From assembly GCA_949316235.1 (NCBI GenBank), contig OX438748.1, forward strand, positions 28,762,836-28,826,835: 64,000 nucleotides of DNA, written 5' to 3'. The DNA is from Oegoconia quadripuncta (taxonomy: Eukaryota; Arthropoda; Insecta; Lepidoptera; Autostichidae). The translations under genes and the position numbers were made by a program. Below, one piece after another: positions 1 through 12,631 of the stretch; the first letter of the stretch is position 1, and each line of letters begins with the position of its first letter. The notes beneath the pieces are model-generated. The model was not told the origin of the DNA. It worked only from the letters and a program-made list of their open reading frames with translations, and did no database searches.

Positions 1-2059
1 TGAGTGCCTTAGCAACTCAGTGTAATAAGATGTAAAACTTTTGTATTGGAAGTTTTGGTTGTGCGCGAGACGGTCGGGGCTGGCCTGACGGACCCGGTTT
101 TGTACTATTTGTATTATCGCAGGATAAATATATTTGGCTTATAGGAAGCAATATTTATTGTTTTAAGTTTTACAAATATTGGGGGCTTTGAACAAGGATT
201 GAGAAGTACAATTTGTCGTACTTGTTTATTTATTCAAAGTAACTTTATTTATTTATATTTTTAAAAAAATGTGTGCAATCACATAGGAACGGATGGACTG
301 ATTTTTACATCCGGTTTATTTATTTTAATTTTTCCTTTCATAGTAAGTTTTTAGGCTGACGGATATTGCATTTTTGCTAAATACTAATGCATTGGCGTTT
401 CCACGCCATTTTACTTGTTTGCCATAGAAAATCTTTTCATTTTAAATATAATTTTACCATACAATAAGCTACGTAAAGAAAACAGTGTGTACCTATTAAC
501 TTACCTCTAATTTAGTTAGTTTTAACATAGACTGTACATATAATTTAATTTCATATTTTGTTCAGATCTCTAATAAATATGTAAGTCTACATTTGTTTGT
601 TTCTATTTCAAATTCCAGTTTGAGTACCATGTTTATGATCAGGGTACTAGCAGATTAGATGACTTGATACCCAGTTAATATATTACTGCATATAGCAAGT
701 TATCATTCCTTTTGTTTTTTTTTTGTTTATGCTAATTTTTGTGTGTTTTTATTCAATTATAATAAGTAGCACTAGTATGGACACCATAGTGACAGTACCA
801 TAGATCGATAACATTGCACAAAAACTATCAATAATTTTATACTATCGATAGCGGCTTGTTTTGAATAGTAAAGTCATAGCAGTGGGCATCTGGATTGAGA
901 GCCCATTTTTCTAATTTTTAACGTGAAACAAAACCGTTACGAACAAATAACTTGGGCTCGCAATTCTGACGCCTGTCTAAAGTGGCATAGCCTAAATCTT
1001 AGAAAGTACTATCCCTGGGATAATAATTTTTATTTGAGAATTTAGTTAAGATTTTCTTAAATAAATGAAGAAATTCCCAAATCCTAAGAATGCGATATAA
1101 TAGGATTTATGGCGGCTTAGCTTGAGCCCTCAAAATTCATAAACATGTGAACTGAGGATTTATCTAAAGTAATAACATCAGTACGACTTAGGTATATTTC
1201 AATTCAATATCTCATTAAATTAGTTAAAAAAAAATAACGACACAAAAGTAAACTGTTAAATAGTAAATGAAATTCTAAATGTGCCAAAACGTCTGAACTG
1301 AGGGATCAATATTTTCGGCAGTATTCACTAGGCTAAGCCTTCTACATTACCGCACATTAGCTAATGTATTTTAACCAATTTTTAACTAAAATGCAACATA
1401 GCGTCTATTCTTCTAAATGCCATATTTTAACATACATTTTATCGCGGTAATCGGTCAAAATGAGCGGACAACAATCGTACAGCAGCATTTAGATAATTGA
1501 GTGGTAGTTAAAATAAACCCTTAAAAACGTTTCACAACACTTGTATTTAAGAATTAAAAATTACTATGTTTTAATACTTACACTTAAAATAATATACAAA
1601 ATAAATACAAATCATATCACAATCATTTTATAGATAACTACAATATCTTTAAATCTACTTACATTATGAATGTTCTAGGAAGCGAATGATATTTTATATT
1701 GCTCACATTGACCTGTCCAGAGTCATATCTCCATATAAGTTTCTTTTGCTCCATACTCTGTTCTATGGTCAAAATTTATAAGTAGGTATTTCTGCCTTTT
1801 GTAACATACATATAATGGTGTTGGCAGGGGAAGACAATGGCGAATGTAGCATGATCATTGGGGATGTCTTAAAGAAACGCCAAGTCAAGAGTACTCTAAA
1901 CCCACGAGCATGTATGACAACTTTATGAAAATTTATGGAACAAAAGAGGTGTGTCATGCATGACCATAGTAAGTGAAAGTCTTGTGGTCTCTGCCTACAC
2001 CTCTAAGGGATACCGGCATGGCTTTATGACTGTATAACCATAATATAAATAACATAATC
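1..2059. other. AT-rich stretch without recognised gene
   Basis: No open frame of convincing length or family similarity is visible on either strand. The left end, with AATAAA-type hexamers near 570, could be the 3' untranslated end of a plus-strand gene lying outside the window, but nothing in the sequence proves it. Part of the right end (about 1770-2059) should be the 3' UTR of the minus-strand heme oxygenase gene; no canonical AATAAA was picked out there. Confidence 0.3.
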
Positions 2060-4451
2060 TTACTTAGTCATTCTATATGCCACAAATACTGCAATTGCAG
2101 CTGCAAGCATAGCACATGTCTTATAGAACAAAATCTTTAAAGCTTCTGCCTGTCCTCCAACAGCATCCACAATTAGATTATTCATGAGGAACACTTGGTT
2201 GCTCTCCTCAATAAAGGCCAGTTTCTCCTCTTCTGACATTTTGTCTGCTATTTCATTCATAGCCTCTCGGATATCTTTTTTTAACTGTTGTATATCAACA
2301 CTGCTGAAGTCTGTTACTTTATCCACATAATTATTTGCCGAAGCTGAAAGAAACAACAATATAAATCTTGACAATACACTCCTAAAATGTATAATGAAAG
2401 GAACAGTACATTTGCAATTGGTTCAATGACAAAAAAACGTCCAATCCACAAAATGCACAATTCGCAACGAAAGTTCAAATGCGTATTGGACCAAACGTGC
2501 GAAAACTACTAGAACCAACATAACAAATCAACCAAACTTATAATTTTTTTATTGAAATTTAAAAAGCGTTCAAGCTGTCCTGAAAAAACTTAATTTGAAT
2601 TGTGCAGGTACAAGCAAGATTTATCTGTTGCAGACTACTAAGGATGTTACATGCATTTAGTTTCCGTGTAGTAGACATGAAATATGTTAGCTATATGATG
2701 AAATAAAAAATACTGTGTACTTTAAGTAGTAGATAGAGATAGATGAGCAGGATTAATGCTGATATGCACAGTGTTGAAAAGTTCACATCATCTTATCAAC
2801 CACGGGATATCCACAGCTGAATATAGAGTTCACATGCTATGTATATATTATGTATATTAAGAAATAAAATATAATTTTCTTGCTCATTCCCAACCTAACC
2901 CGCTACCATGTTAAGATTTCGAGTTAGAGAAATAAAGCAAAATTTTTCGTCAATGGCCCCTAAAGCTTAACCCAAATATGCCCCCTTACTGTATCCTGAT
3001 AACGGGAGCTAAGCTTATGTCCAACAATCCCATCTCCAAAATCCTACCACTGTTACCTCTTTCAACCAAGGACCAACTTTGTCCAAGAGTAGAGAGATCT
3101 ATAGGTGTTGACTTTCTTTTTATTGGAATCACTGAAATAATTCATCAACCATAGGCAGAATAAACACAAGTAGAAGAATAGGATGTTAATGTTTGACACT
3201 TACTCTGACCAAACATCTGTCTTTTCCTAGAGAGTATCTGCCCACCACTGAGCAAACCCAAGTATAGGTGATACATATACGCCATCAGCATTTGTGGATT
3301 CTCAGTCTCAAGACCCTGTAGGTGGTATAGATAATTCTCCAAGGCAGGGGACTTCGGTAGTGAATGCCAGTTTTCACCAAGATAGTAATTTAGGTCCGCT
3401 TCAAATGCTTGTTTTCTGTAGGTATCAAATATATAAATCATACTTTATTAATGTCACAAAAGTCTGTGTCTTCACATAGACATGGAGCATCAGAATGGCT
3501 ACTTTTTGTCATATATATTCGTTTGTATGTATTGTTGCAAATAAATGTTTGATTGATTGATTGATATATGGAATGAATAGGTTATTTTTCCTCCGGGCAA
3601 ATAAAAAATATATACACGAATGGATGGAGCCAATTAATCCAAGGCAATCTATATAAACTTAAGGGCTTACCTATACAGTATCTTATGAACAAACAACTTA
3701 TTGAAGTCCGGCATGTTCAGCCTTTCTTTAGCATCTTCGATGAATCCAAAAACATGGTAGAACGCAAACAGGCCTCCTGCCCACACCGTCCCCTCTCGGA
3801 GAGCTGAAAATAAAGTAAGTTGGTGATATATATGTGATAAAATATTTGTGAGAGAGACATCGTAAAAAATAATTAATTTAAAGACACAAAATTGACCCAG
3901 ATTATTTCTTTTCTTTCTTTAAGTACCCTCACATTGAAAATAATGCCCATTATAATATTTAAAAGCTGCTTTTTAGATGTAGTAATTGAACTATCTTGCA
4001 AATAAAGGAAGGAAAAGCGGATATTGATGAGGTGACACAAAAGAAAGTTCAGGAAATATCACATTCGAAGTGAAGCCAGTGTGCAAACAATTTTTCTGTT
4101 GTGCTTTTTTGGTACCTATCCAATTCCTTACTTATTACCTATGTAGCAAATACTAATCTATGCGTACATAATCAATGAAATATAAATATTGTGCAGTTTA
4201 TTTGTTTGTACTTTTATTTCCCGTCATCGTTACGGGGCATTAAAATTACGAATCTAATTCTTGTCCGACCCTTCAACTAAGTTGAAAGATCGATCAAGGA
4301 CATCCAGACACTTTTCCCTGAGTGTAAAAAAGCATTCGAATTAGAACTTACAAAGAGCAAATTTCGCGTTGACCAGTGCATCGCTCACAGAGTGAATCTT
4401 CCGCGTCGCCTTCCTCATCCGAGTAGTAAATAATTCTAAGTTCCCTGACAT
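2060..4451 (-). CDS. Ho: Heme oxygenase, complete four-exon gene
   Basis: Exons (minus strand, in order): 4352-4451, 3671-3803, 3204-3415, 2060-2343. All introns are GT-AG and phases close to give 729 nt, 242 aa. The product should oxidise heme to biliverdin, CO and iron at the endoplasmic reticulum. Seen: start MSGNLELFTTRMRKATRKIH with the proximal heme ligand candidate His20; the FAFYHVFGFIE helix; YLYHLQGLE; the distal-helix glycine motif YLGLLSGGQ at 129-137; and a C-terminal hydrophobic tail at about 224-239 followed by YRMTK, the tail anchor of the family. Length matches animal heme oxygenases without long tails. Oddity: the Asp of the usual LGDLSGG loop (Asp140 of human HO-1) is Leu132 here, so activity or reaction product may differ. 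Start chosen because ATG at 4451 precedes the conserved N-terminal helix. Family assignment is secure; activity is inferred. Confidence 0.93.
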
Positions 4452-4897
4452 TTTACCACAATTTATAAATCAACAATAAATTAACTTTTATTTCAAAAGG
4501 AATCAAGCAAAGCACTGAAAACAAAGAGTAGAATAATACAACCGACTGAAAATACTAAAACCAAAGAAGATTATGCAGGGTAGGGGAGGGTATGACATTT
4601 GATCTTGGGAAATTCGAACTCCGAAAAGATTAACGAATGGAGCGCGTTAGAGGTGTTCGATAAATTAGGTAACAAATATATTACATCATCGTTACAAAAA
4701 TGTAATCGTAGCATCTAAAATAATTTTTGACTTTTACTTCTCCCTAGAAAGAACACAGACAGACTAGAGATTAGAGAATGCTAGAGAACTAACTACCGTG
4801 GTGAAAGCTACTCTTTGCAAAACGTAGTGATTATATTCTCTTTGCTCTTTGCCTTTGGTTGAAAGACTGAATTTCAGTCACTGAAAGAACTGCAATC

Positions 4898-5067
4898 AGT
4901 GTTGCCAGGTCAAATTTAAAAAGAGAAAATTCAGGAGATTGACAACATATCTGTACATTTAGAATAAATGAAAAATTCATATACCGGAATTTTATTTACA
5001 TATTTTTATTTTTATTTTATCGCTAGTCGGCCCTGGAATTTTCTAAATGTTTTAATATGGCAACACT
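4898..5067. mobile_element. Small inverted-repeat element, MITE-like
   Basis: Begins AGTGTTGCCA and ends TGGCAACACT, perfect 10-bp inverted termini; the interior also pairs loosely (AGAAAATTCAGG near the left against CCTGGAATTTTCT near the right). No coding capacity. A related-looking terminus (AGGGTTGCCA) bounds 9463-9799. Class not determined. Confidence 0.45.
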
Positions 5068-5744
5068 ATTGAGCTGTAGAGGCAGTATATCTTTAAATAT
5101 CGATCTCTTGGATCGATCTGAATCGAGAAGTCTGAGATCGATCCAGGAAAATTTGTTGTTCCAAAAGATCGAAATAAAATGTGGCTTGTGTTATGGTATG
5201 GATATCGGATGATTGTATACATTTGTTATTGTAAATAAATACCTACCAATACCGACGACCGCTTGGAAGAAGAAGCCTTCCTTCTCACTCCCCTCAGGGA
5301 GTAAGGAAAATTGTTCCGGGATTGGTGACCCCCTACAATGGTTGCCTTCGCTGCCCGTAGCTGCGGGCAGGGCGTTGGGATGTCGGTGGTTGCCTAGTTG
5401 TCGGATCCTCTTCGGACCCGGGACTCCGACCGCTTGGTGTGTGATGAATACGAATATATAGGCGCAGGAGGGCCTTCATTAGGATTATTCCTTATCGATT
5501 ACGATTCGAATCGATTTTATTAACCTTACATCCGGAATTACTCAAATACTGTACTTTGCACTTACTTAGCCAACTTAGTTCACATCAGTACAGTCAGCTG
5601 CAGCTAAAAGTATACCCCTGACGCACTAGATCTATTGTGTTAATATTATCGTGCAAGGTAAAAGAAGCTATGGGTATCAAAATTTCATGTCCTGACAGTA
5701 CCTACTCATGCTAGCTGCATTACGCACCGGCTTGATTTTCTTCA

Positions 5745-6095
5745 TCAACAGCCTTACACGTCTCCACTATTGGAGTACTCCACAGGGAGAGGGTGTGACC
5801 CATAATCCACCACGCGGGCTCAGTGGATTTCTGTCAGACTATACTGACCATCTGGCAGTCAGTGTATTTAAGCCGCCTCTGTAGTCCATCCGACTTGGTT
5901 TAAAGAACTGTCTTCAATTGAAAACAACCGGGACCGACTAATTAACGTGCCCTCCGAAGCACGGAAACACTCGTATTAAAATGCCACTGGTGGTCACCTA
6001 TCCAAGGACTGATCGCGGCAGATATTGCTTAACATTACTAACTGCAAAAGAATAGCGAATGCGACTACGCTACGAGTGCACGAGTGATTTTCTTT
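5745..6095 (+). repeat. Dispersed repeat family D, copy 1
   Basis: Shares with 21805-22115, 37505-37615 plus 38090-38120, and parts of 26401-26510 and 40640-40805 the ordered motifs 'cttacacgtctccac', 'gaaaacaaccggga', 'cgtgccctccgaagcac', 'aacactcgt' and 'atccaaggactgatcgcggc'. All copies are in plus orientation. Short non-coding interspersed element of unknown class. Confidence 0.7.
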
Positions 6096-6580
6096 GCAAG
6101 ATAGATGAGGGTATACTTTTAGTTGCGATCGAAAAGAACTTCGGACGGCTCTAACTTCGGACTTTTTGTTCTGCTAAAAATCGTTTATTTGCATAACTTC
6201 AGAAATTCCGGAGTGTGATTATATTCTCTTTGGGGGCACTGAGAAAAATTACTTAGAAAAGTCTTTTTTATTACAATTCTGAAAAACATCTGTGTTCGTT
6301 GTTGCCCTTTTATCGGCCCTCTGTCCAAATATTGTTTTGAACACTAGCAGTGCCTTTATTTGATCACCTTTCTGTAAAAATTATTGTGTTGACAACCATT
6401 GTTCTAACTTCCGCGACCGAATTCGCTAGGCGGGTTTGTCGTCAAGGTGAAGTGTATAAGAGGCTGAGAGACCTCCGAGGCTGGTGGCCGGCATATATGT
6501 TACGAAAATTGTGGAGAACCCGCAAGTCGGGTTTTTGGGAACGTAAGTGTTGAGATATACCTGTGGCGCTGCTGGGATGA

Positions 6581-7119
6581 CATCGTTCTAGTATCACCAC
6601 CGGATTTTCGGGAGCCAGTGACAGTGACAAAATCAAGACGATTTTTACGTGGTTTGTAAAAACACTAAATGTAGTCTAATTTATGAACGATGCACACCGT
6701 TGATTTCGTTTTAATCATCGTTCTAGTATCACCACCGGATTTTCGGGAGCCAGTGACAGTTGACAAAATCAAGACGATTTTTACGTGTTTTGCAAAAACA
6801 CTAAATGTAGTCTAATTTGGTAACTATGCACACCGTTGATTTCGTTTTAATCATCGTTCTAGTATCACCAACGGATTTTCGGGAGCCAGTGACAGTGACA
6901 AAATCAAGACGATTTTTACGTGTTTTGTAAAAACACAAAATGTAGTCTAATTTGTGAACTATGCACACCGTTGATTTCGTTTTAATCATCGTTCTAGTAC
7001 CACCACCGGATTTTCGGGAGCCAGTGACAGCGACGAAATCCAGACGATTTTTACGTGTTTTGTAAAAACACTAAATGTAGTCTAGGTAATTTATTGTTTA
7101 CACCGTTGATTTCGATTTC
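6581..7119. repeat. Tandem repeat, four copies of a 135-136 bp unit
   Basis: Units start at 6581, 6716, 6852 and 6988 with 'catcgttctagtaycacca', followed by 'ggattttcgggagccagtga', 'agacgatttttacgtg' and 'caccgttgatttcg'. Copies differ by a few substitutions and small indels; the last is truncated. Short open frames running through it are by-products of the repeat. Confidence 0.92.
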
Positions 7120-7291
7120 ATTTACTGTCAGCCTCACTAAATCATTGCCGATAATTTATTTACAAGATACCCAGCGTTATTATTACTAATGAATGATATA
7201 TTATTGTGATATTGGATGAAACCTGGAGGATCCATGGGGTGAGCATCATGCACAAACTAGAATGAAAGTCAGTAAATACTAATATGTAACA

Positions 7292-7297
7292 TTTATT
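7292..7297 (-). terminator. Polyadenylation signal abutting the RRP41 stop codon
   Basis: AATAAA on the minus strand begins on the base after the TGA stop (7298-7300). If used, the 3' UTR would be only about 20-30 nt. Further downstream signals cannot be excluded. Confidence 0.5.
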
Positions 7298-10200
7298 TCA
7301 TATAGTAACAAGGTCTTGCTTTGTCCACCCTTCAGCTAAGTGTTCCCTCACAGCTCTGTCCAATATCACCTGCAATAAATATACATATTTATTTGATCAA
7401 AGATGTTGCGTCGCTTACCATGCGAGGATTTGTCCTAATCGCCACGTTTTTTGGAGCTAGTGGTGCCAAATGAGGTTTATGAAATATCGCGACTTAACGA
7501 AAAAAATGCGGAACTGGGACCACAAAATCAGGACGTAGAAAAGATCTTGTGCGCTCCTTCCTTTCGTGACGGATTCTTTTTTAAATAACTAAGTATTCCG
7601 CATCAAATTGGATGCTGAGATGAAAAAAACGGGATTTTGGGCGTCTCGTTTATTATGCTAGCAGGATGCATCCTGATATGACTGAAAACCGGGATTTTCT
7701 AACAAAAGGGAGACAGCTGGCAACACTAGTTGCTGCTAATCACTGCTGTAGGGTAGTATCTTTTAGAAGCCTTTGACTACAACGGGACATCAGATTCATG
7801 TGAACAACTCTAACTCAACCCTGTATCTGTATGTTTTTTTCTTGTGTGCAATAAATGATAAAATAAAATAAATAAATAAACCCTATAGAAGTATTACAAA
7901 AAATACAGGACATTTGAGAGGTTCCAATACAAATACACTTTATTGCACAACAAGAAAAGTGATCTCTTCCAGGCAACCTGGCAAGGCAGGCAGGTTACAG
8001 GTGACATGTGCAATAGTAATCGGTTTCCTAAAGTAAAATATACTAGCAATCACAGTTATTGTTCTGTTTGTATAAATATTTATAAACCAAAAAACACAAC
8101 TACATGTAAAATATTAACTAAACTTAATACTACCACTTCAAAATGAGTCAAGGGATACGTTGGTATGCTTGAAAGAAGACGCCATTTTGTTATTTCCGGG
8201 CACCATGTTGGATTTTTTTACTGTATAATGTATCCTATGACAGTCTGGAGATCAAGACGAATCTAACTTCAAAATCGGTAAAGCCGTTGCGGCTACAGAA
8301 GGTAACATAGAAATCTAATACATACCAGATGAGTATTTTACCGTGAAGACAAAAATTGGGCATGTTATGTAAGTGAAATACTTTTATTTCACTTGCCTAA
8401 TATAATGTCTAATATTGTACTTGCATAGGTATTGGCATATAGGTAGTTTTTTTTTTTAATCAAAACCATCATCTTCGCACGCGCCGGCCGGATATTGATA
8501 TGCGACTGACGGGATTCGTAGGGTTCCTATCATGCGAAATTTATTTGAACTCATATTTTCTCCAAGTTTTTTTTTATTTATTTAATTTAATGATGTAATT
8601 ATGTGGAATAGGCTACAAACGCCACCATTACATGACGCAATTATGCTTTATTCTATGATAGTTTTGAAAAAAAAAAAAAATTAACTACCTATGCCAATAC
8701 CTTCAATTTCACTTACCTAATATGCCCTATTTTTTTTGTCACGGTAAGAAAACTTACGGTATATTCACCATAAATACATTACCCTACCCTCCTCACTGTT
8801 ATTCTCTCATTACTTGTTGAAATGGTTGCACTTCTCTAACTCTGTTCATTACAACAATATTCATGTGAACGAATACTAGTACCTCTATATCTCTACAGCC
8901 TTGCAGAGCTCTACTCAGTACGACATCCAAGTAGTCCATATGCAGTCTGTGGGACATTTCTAATAGCGCTATACTTTCTGCAAAAGAAACCAAAGCATAA
9001 CATTGAAAAACCATTAAATTAAGATGTAAAAAGTACCAAAGAACTTTTGTTATCACTGATAAGATGAAATATTATGACACACAATTAATAATAGAAATGG
9101 AAACAAAATCAATTCCAACTTTTGATTTTATTTATGGCAACTGGTCGACTTTAACACCAGGGATTTTATGGTGATGGGTCTATCTAAGGACATCGGAGCG
9201 AAGTATATCATACTGATTGATTGGGTAGGAAACGAGAGGGAAACTGGGGTAGGCAGTTAATGAAGATATGGAAGATAGGAAAATTAAATTTATACGACCC
9301 TACTGTGGTTAGCGATGCGTGTGCACTCTCATTGCGTCATCTACTTGCGCCGCCGCTAAGGGCGCTGCGCGTTAAGGTAAATGTAAAAATGGGTGGGGTA
9401 AAGCATGTCTGTCAATACGGGAACTCAGGTTTCTTTGCAGCCATCTGCACATATCTGAAAATAGGGTTGCCATATTTTCCCGAGACACCATCCGTATATT
9501 TTTGTAAGTGAAACAAAGCAAAAAACTATTTGGGAAATAATAATTCTTTCTTATATTTATCAGACGATTTCACCTGGGAGTATAATATTGTCGGTTGTCT
9601 TTCACGACACAGGAAGAGGGCTGCGGTGCCTCTCTCCCACCTCACCCCAAGTTCCCGATCACGCCAGAAACGGGCGACACACTTGGCCAGATCGTAGCGT
9701 ATTGTACGCACTTCCGAATGTATATACTGTATGTCGGGACATTTGATAGCTTGTCGGGACGGTGACATGTCGCGATGTATCGGTACAAATGGCAACCCTA
9801 TTATAAAATGACTCAACCATTTGAAAAGCGCGTTTTTTCTCATTTAAAGCACCAGAAAAAATAACTCTAGGAAATCAATAAAAGGTGTCAATGACTAGGA
9901 AACCAGTAAAAGTTGATTCATAAACCAACCTGTAGTTGGTAGACTGGCGACGGTGAGACACACGCCACCCGCGGCTTCCTCCACGTGTCCAACGTCCACC
10001 AGTGGGGCCGGCTCGCCCCCACGCCACGCCATGGACGCGGAGCAGGCACATACGTATGCACGGAGTGGGACTCCCGCGTCGATTAGCGCTAGGGTCGCGG
10101 CGTTCACACTTGTACAGTAAGCGCTGCCATCTGCCTACAAGCAAGGATAATCTATACTTATCTTTGCACTGGAAAGTAAGGCTGTGTCGTCAGCGTAAGT

Positions 10201-12631
10201 CACAGTTACAAGTCCATCAACTTCTGGAAGATCGCCAGTGTATGTGTAGCATATAAAGAACTGGCCCCAATACAGAACCCTGAGGTACACCTGCCTCAAT
10301 TTCCTTCTGCCTCTTTACTTGGAAGACTCTGTCAGCCAGGTAAAACTTAAGTAGGAAAAAGTAGCTGTGTAGTAAACTTTTCCTTTATATTACAGAGTTA
10401 TACAGTTGATTTAACGAGATGAGGTTATGCGAACACCTTAAAAGAAAAGACCTCGCACTCAGTAATTGATTAAAAGGCGAAAAAAAGAGTAGATTTTCTC
10501 AATGGACAAAACTCAAAAATTTGTCATGGGGGTGCAGGGAGATTTTTAAGTGGGCATTGACCGATTCCATTACACTGCAGCTTGTCTCTCAGTGAAGGTG
10601 TCCATTGCAACGCACTCGCGTTAATATCGCTATGGTCGTGACTCAGACAGTCTACGAAACCACTAGTTTGGGTTTAACTTTACCATTCTCGCATTTTTTG
10701 TGATTGGTTGGAATATTTTCCATTGAGATGAAGTAGGCTTCTCGAAGTATAGAATAAGGACTAGAATTAGTATTTAACATCTAACTTCAAGATGGTTTTT
10801 TCTTGCCATTTTACAGCCTGCCATGAAAATCAGGTGCCTTAGGTATTTCGGAATGTTGCTCGTTATCGCTGTCGTATCGTTGTCGCTTAAGCGTAGATCT
10901 GCGCTTGAGCATAGTTAGAAAGAGAGGCAGCTGTACAAGTAACATAAAGCTGTCCCTTTTTAACTGTCCTAAAGAGGCCCAAGGTAGCAATAGAGCCACG
11001 TAGGGCACCGTCTGCCTTCAGTAGGTGTTGTGTCGAGTACCACTGTTGATCGTAGCTTATAGGAGTTACAGTGGGATGAGTGTGGAGGTGGGATCCCACC
11101 TCTCCACCAGGCATTCTGTAATATAGGCCTTACAACTCCGTGACAGTGCTTGTCTGGTGGGAGCAGTCACTTCTGTATTTTCATACCTGAAGCACTTCTA
11201 TATAAATATCAATTTGTGATCTCGGATAGAGCTCAGTCTTGATGCCGGCTGTGAGCGCCTGTCGGAGGTGCATCGACATCTCCTGTGACTTGCGGTCACC
11301 ACGAGGCCGATTCTTCCTTTCACCTATAAATTTAAAAAATACAGGTGCATGTGCTTCACAGAGCTAATCAGAAAACATTGCAAGGGCTACTAGTCTCATT
11401 AGAATAACTAAAGTAGGATATTCAATCATCCATTAACTGTGCCGGTATAGTTAAACTTCTGTACCTGGAACTATTCATGGAGGTTCATGGTTCATCAACA
11501 AAAGTTTTGGGGATGCTGGTACCAATTTTCGCAAGTCTAATATTGATGGAGTGAATGCTGTTGTTGGTATTGTCTTTGAATAGGACCACTTGCTTATAAT
11601 TTTTGGGTGAGGCCCGGTTATAATATACTAAATATTTCAGACACTTACACCAGTCATCTAGTCCGAAACTAAGCAAAGTTTGTGCTATGAATACTAGATA
11701 ATGGATAAACATAAGTAATTATTTATATAAACATCCATGACTTGGGAATAAATGTTCGTATTCATCACACAAACATTTAGGACTCCTTGCGGGAGTCGAA
11801 CCCGCAACAGTTGGTTTCGCAGACAGGGTCACTATCCGCTACACCAAGCTGTCGTCAATGATGTATGAGATCGAAAATATCGGACATGTTATCTCAGTGA
11901 ACGTATTTGTGAATGTACAAAGTAACTAACCTGTTGAAAATGTTGCCATACTGTATTGGCAGTTCACAACAACCCCATCTGTCGAGCTTTTTGCCTTTGA
12001 TGCCTAGAATCAAAAAACGGTATTTAAACATATTTATGCAAGAAATGCTTCAGACAATACAAGAACCAAATATTTTATTGTGGTTGTCTGTTTACCCAGA
12101 GAATGGGTCAATACATTTCTAGATGAGGTTGTTGTTAAGGCTGCACCGAGTCAAAATACTTTTTTTGTGCACCCTTATAAAGCATTACCCCACATAATGT
12201 GGATTCGCCCATGGAGATTGGCAATATTACGTATTAACATTAACAAGAACCTGCACTAACGTCTTGCAGTTTTTCTAATTATGTTCGACATTACCAGGTT
12301 GCACCAAATGCTTGTACGAGTAATTGGTACTGCCCAATAGAGGTTTCAACTAAATTTCTTCGGTATCCACTACACAGACATTAATTGGTGCATTTACAGT
12401 AGTAATCAATGAGCCGATCAAGATGAGTCACGAAAATATTGCCGGAAACTATAGCTGTACCTGGTGTGGTCCGTAAACCGCAGCTAAGACCTTCGTGTTA
12501 CCTTGCTCCAAGTAAGCACTGCCATCAGGTTGTGTGAATACACCGAGCTTACATCTGATCCGACGGAGCTCGTTAGGTCGCCGACCGTCTAAACGAAGCC
12601 CTTGGCTCGATAACAAGTCTGGTCCAGGCAT
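7298..12631 (-). CDS. Ski6: Exosome complex core subunit RRP41 (EXOSC4/Ski6), complete six-exon gene
   Basis: Exons (minus strand, in order): 12461-12631, 11931-12003, 11187-11323, 9930-10134, 8883-8977, 7298-7369; all GT-AG, phases close, 753 nt, 250 aa (human EXOSC4 is about 245). It is an RNase PH-fold subunit of the nine-subunit ring of the RNA exosome, which threads RNA to catalytic subunits in nucleus and cytoplasm. Seen in order: GLRLDGRRPNELRRI at the N-terminus, LEQGNTKVLAAVYGPH, VVVNCQYSMATFSTGERKNR, RPRGDRKSQEMS, the PRSQIDIYIEVLQADGSAY strand, CTSVNAATLALIDAGVPLR, HVEEAAGG and LLEMSHRLHMDYL. The small exon 11931-12003 was found by the conserved NCQYS block. A polyadenylation hexamer follows the stop directly. 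Introns contain SINE and LINE fragments. Confidence 0.96.
8323..8760. mobile_element. Inverted-repeat element inside RRP41 intron 5
   Basis: Left arm (about 8323-8455) and right arm (about 8660-8760) are imperfect inverted copies: 'gggcatgttatgtaagtgaa' pairs with 'ttcacttacctaatatgccc', and 'taggtattggcatataggta' with 'tacctatgccaatacctt'. A central segment includes 'cggccggatattgatatgcg'. Related single-arm pieces occur at 38512-38660 and 63407-63715. Non-coding; class unknown. Confidence 0.6.
9463..9799. mobile_element. Inverted-repeat element in RRP41 intron 4, MITE-like
   Basis: Ends AGGGTTGCCAT / ATGGCAACCCT form an 11-bp inverted terminal pair, directly beside 'ata' and 'att' flanks. 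The interior encodes nothing recognised. Could be a non-autonomous DNA transposon; the target duplication is not clear. Confidence 0.4.
10145..10350 (-). mobile_element. LINE reverse-transcriptase fragment (Jockey-like)
   Basis: The minus strand reads LADRVFQVKRQKEIEAGVPQGSVLGPVLY, then after a frameshift GDLPEVDGLVTV, then TYADDTA. GVPQGSVLGP and YADD are reverse-transcriptase core motifs of non-LTR retrotransposons. It is broken by the frameshift and truncated on both sides, and lies right beside the acceptor of RRP41 exon 4. Confidence 0.8.
11625..11856 (-). mobile_element. SINE family A, copy 1 (tRNA-derived)
   Basis: Minus-strand head has tRNA-like A and B boxes (TGGTGTAGCGGATAG; GGGTTCGACTCCCGC), then 'atgtttgtgtgatgaatac' and the body 'gttcatttattcccaagtc'-like sequence ending near 'gactggtgtaagtgtctga'. 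Sits in RRP41 intron 2. Not a working tRNA: no acceptor stem closes. Confidence 0.8.

Larger units (their letters stand above)
4452..6580. other. Intergenic region between heme oxygenase and the 136-bp tandem array
   Basis: Holds the presumed promoter side of the heme oxygenase gene, a short inverted-repeat element (4898-5067), a GC-rich block (about 5260-5480) that contains the hairpin CTGCCCGTAG/CTGCGGGCAG, and a family D dispersed repeat (5745-6095). No coding gene was recognised. Confidence 0.5.

Noticed and set aside
843..850. TATCGATA, a DREF-type palindrome
   Set aside because: Single 8-bp word with no promoter context that can be tied to a gene.
6581..7119. CRISPR-like array
   Set aside because: Contiguous 136-bp tandem units without spacers, in an insect genome.
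9221..9511. 96-aa plus-strand open frame
   Set aside because: No family similarity, lies in an RRP41 intron and runs into a MITE-like end.
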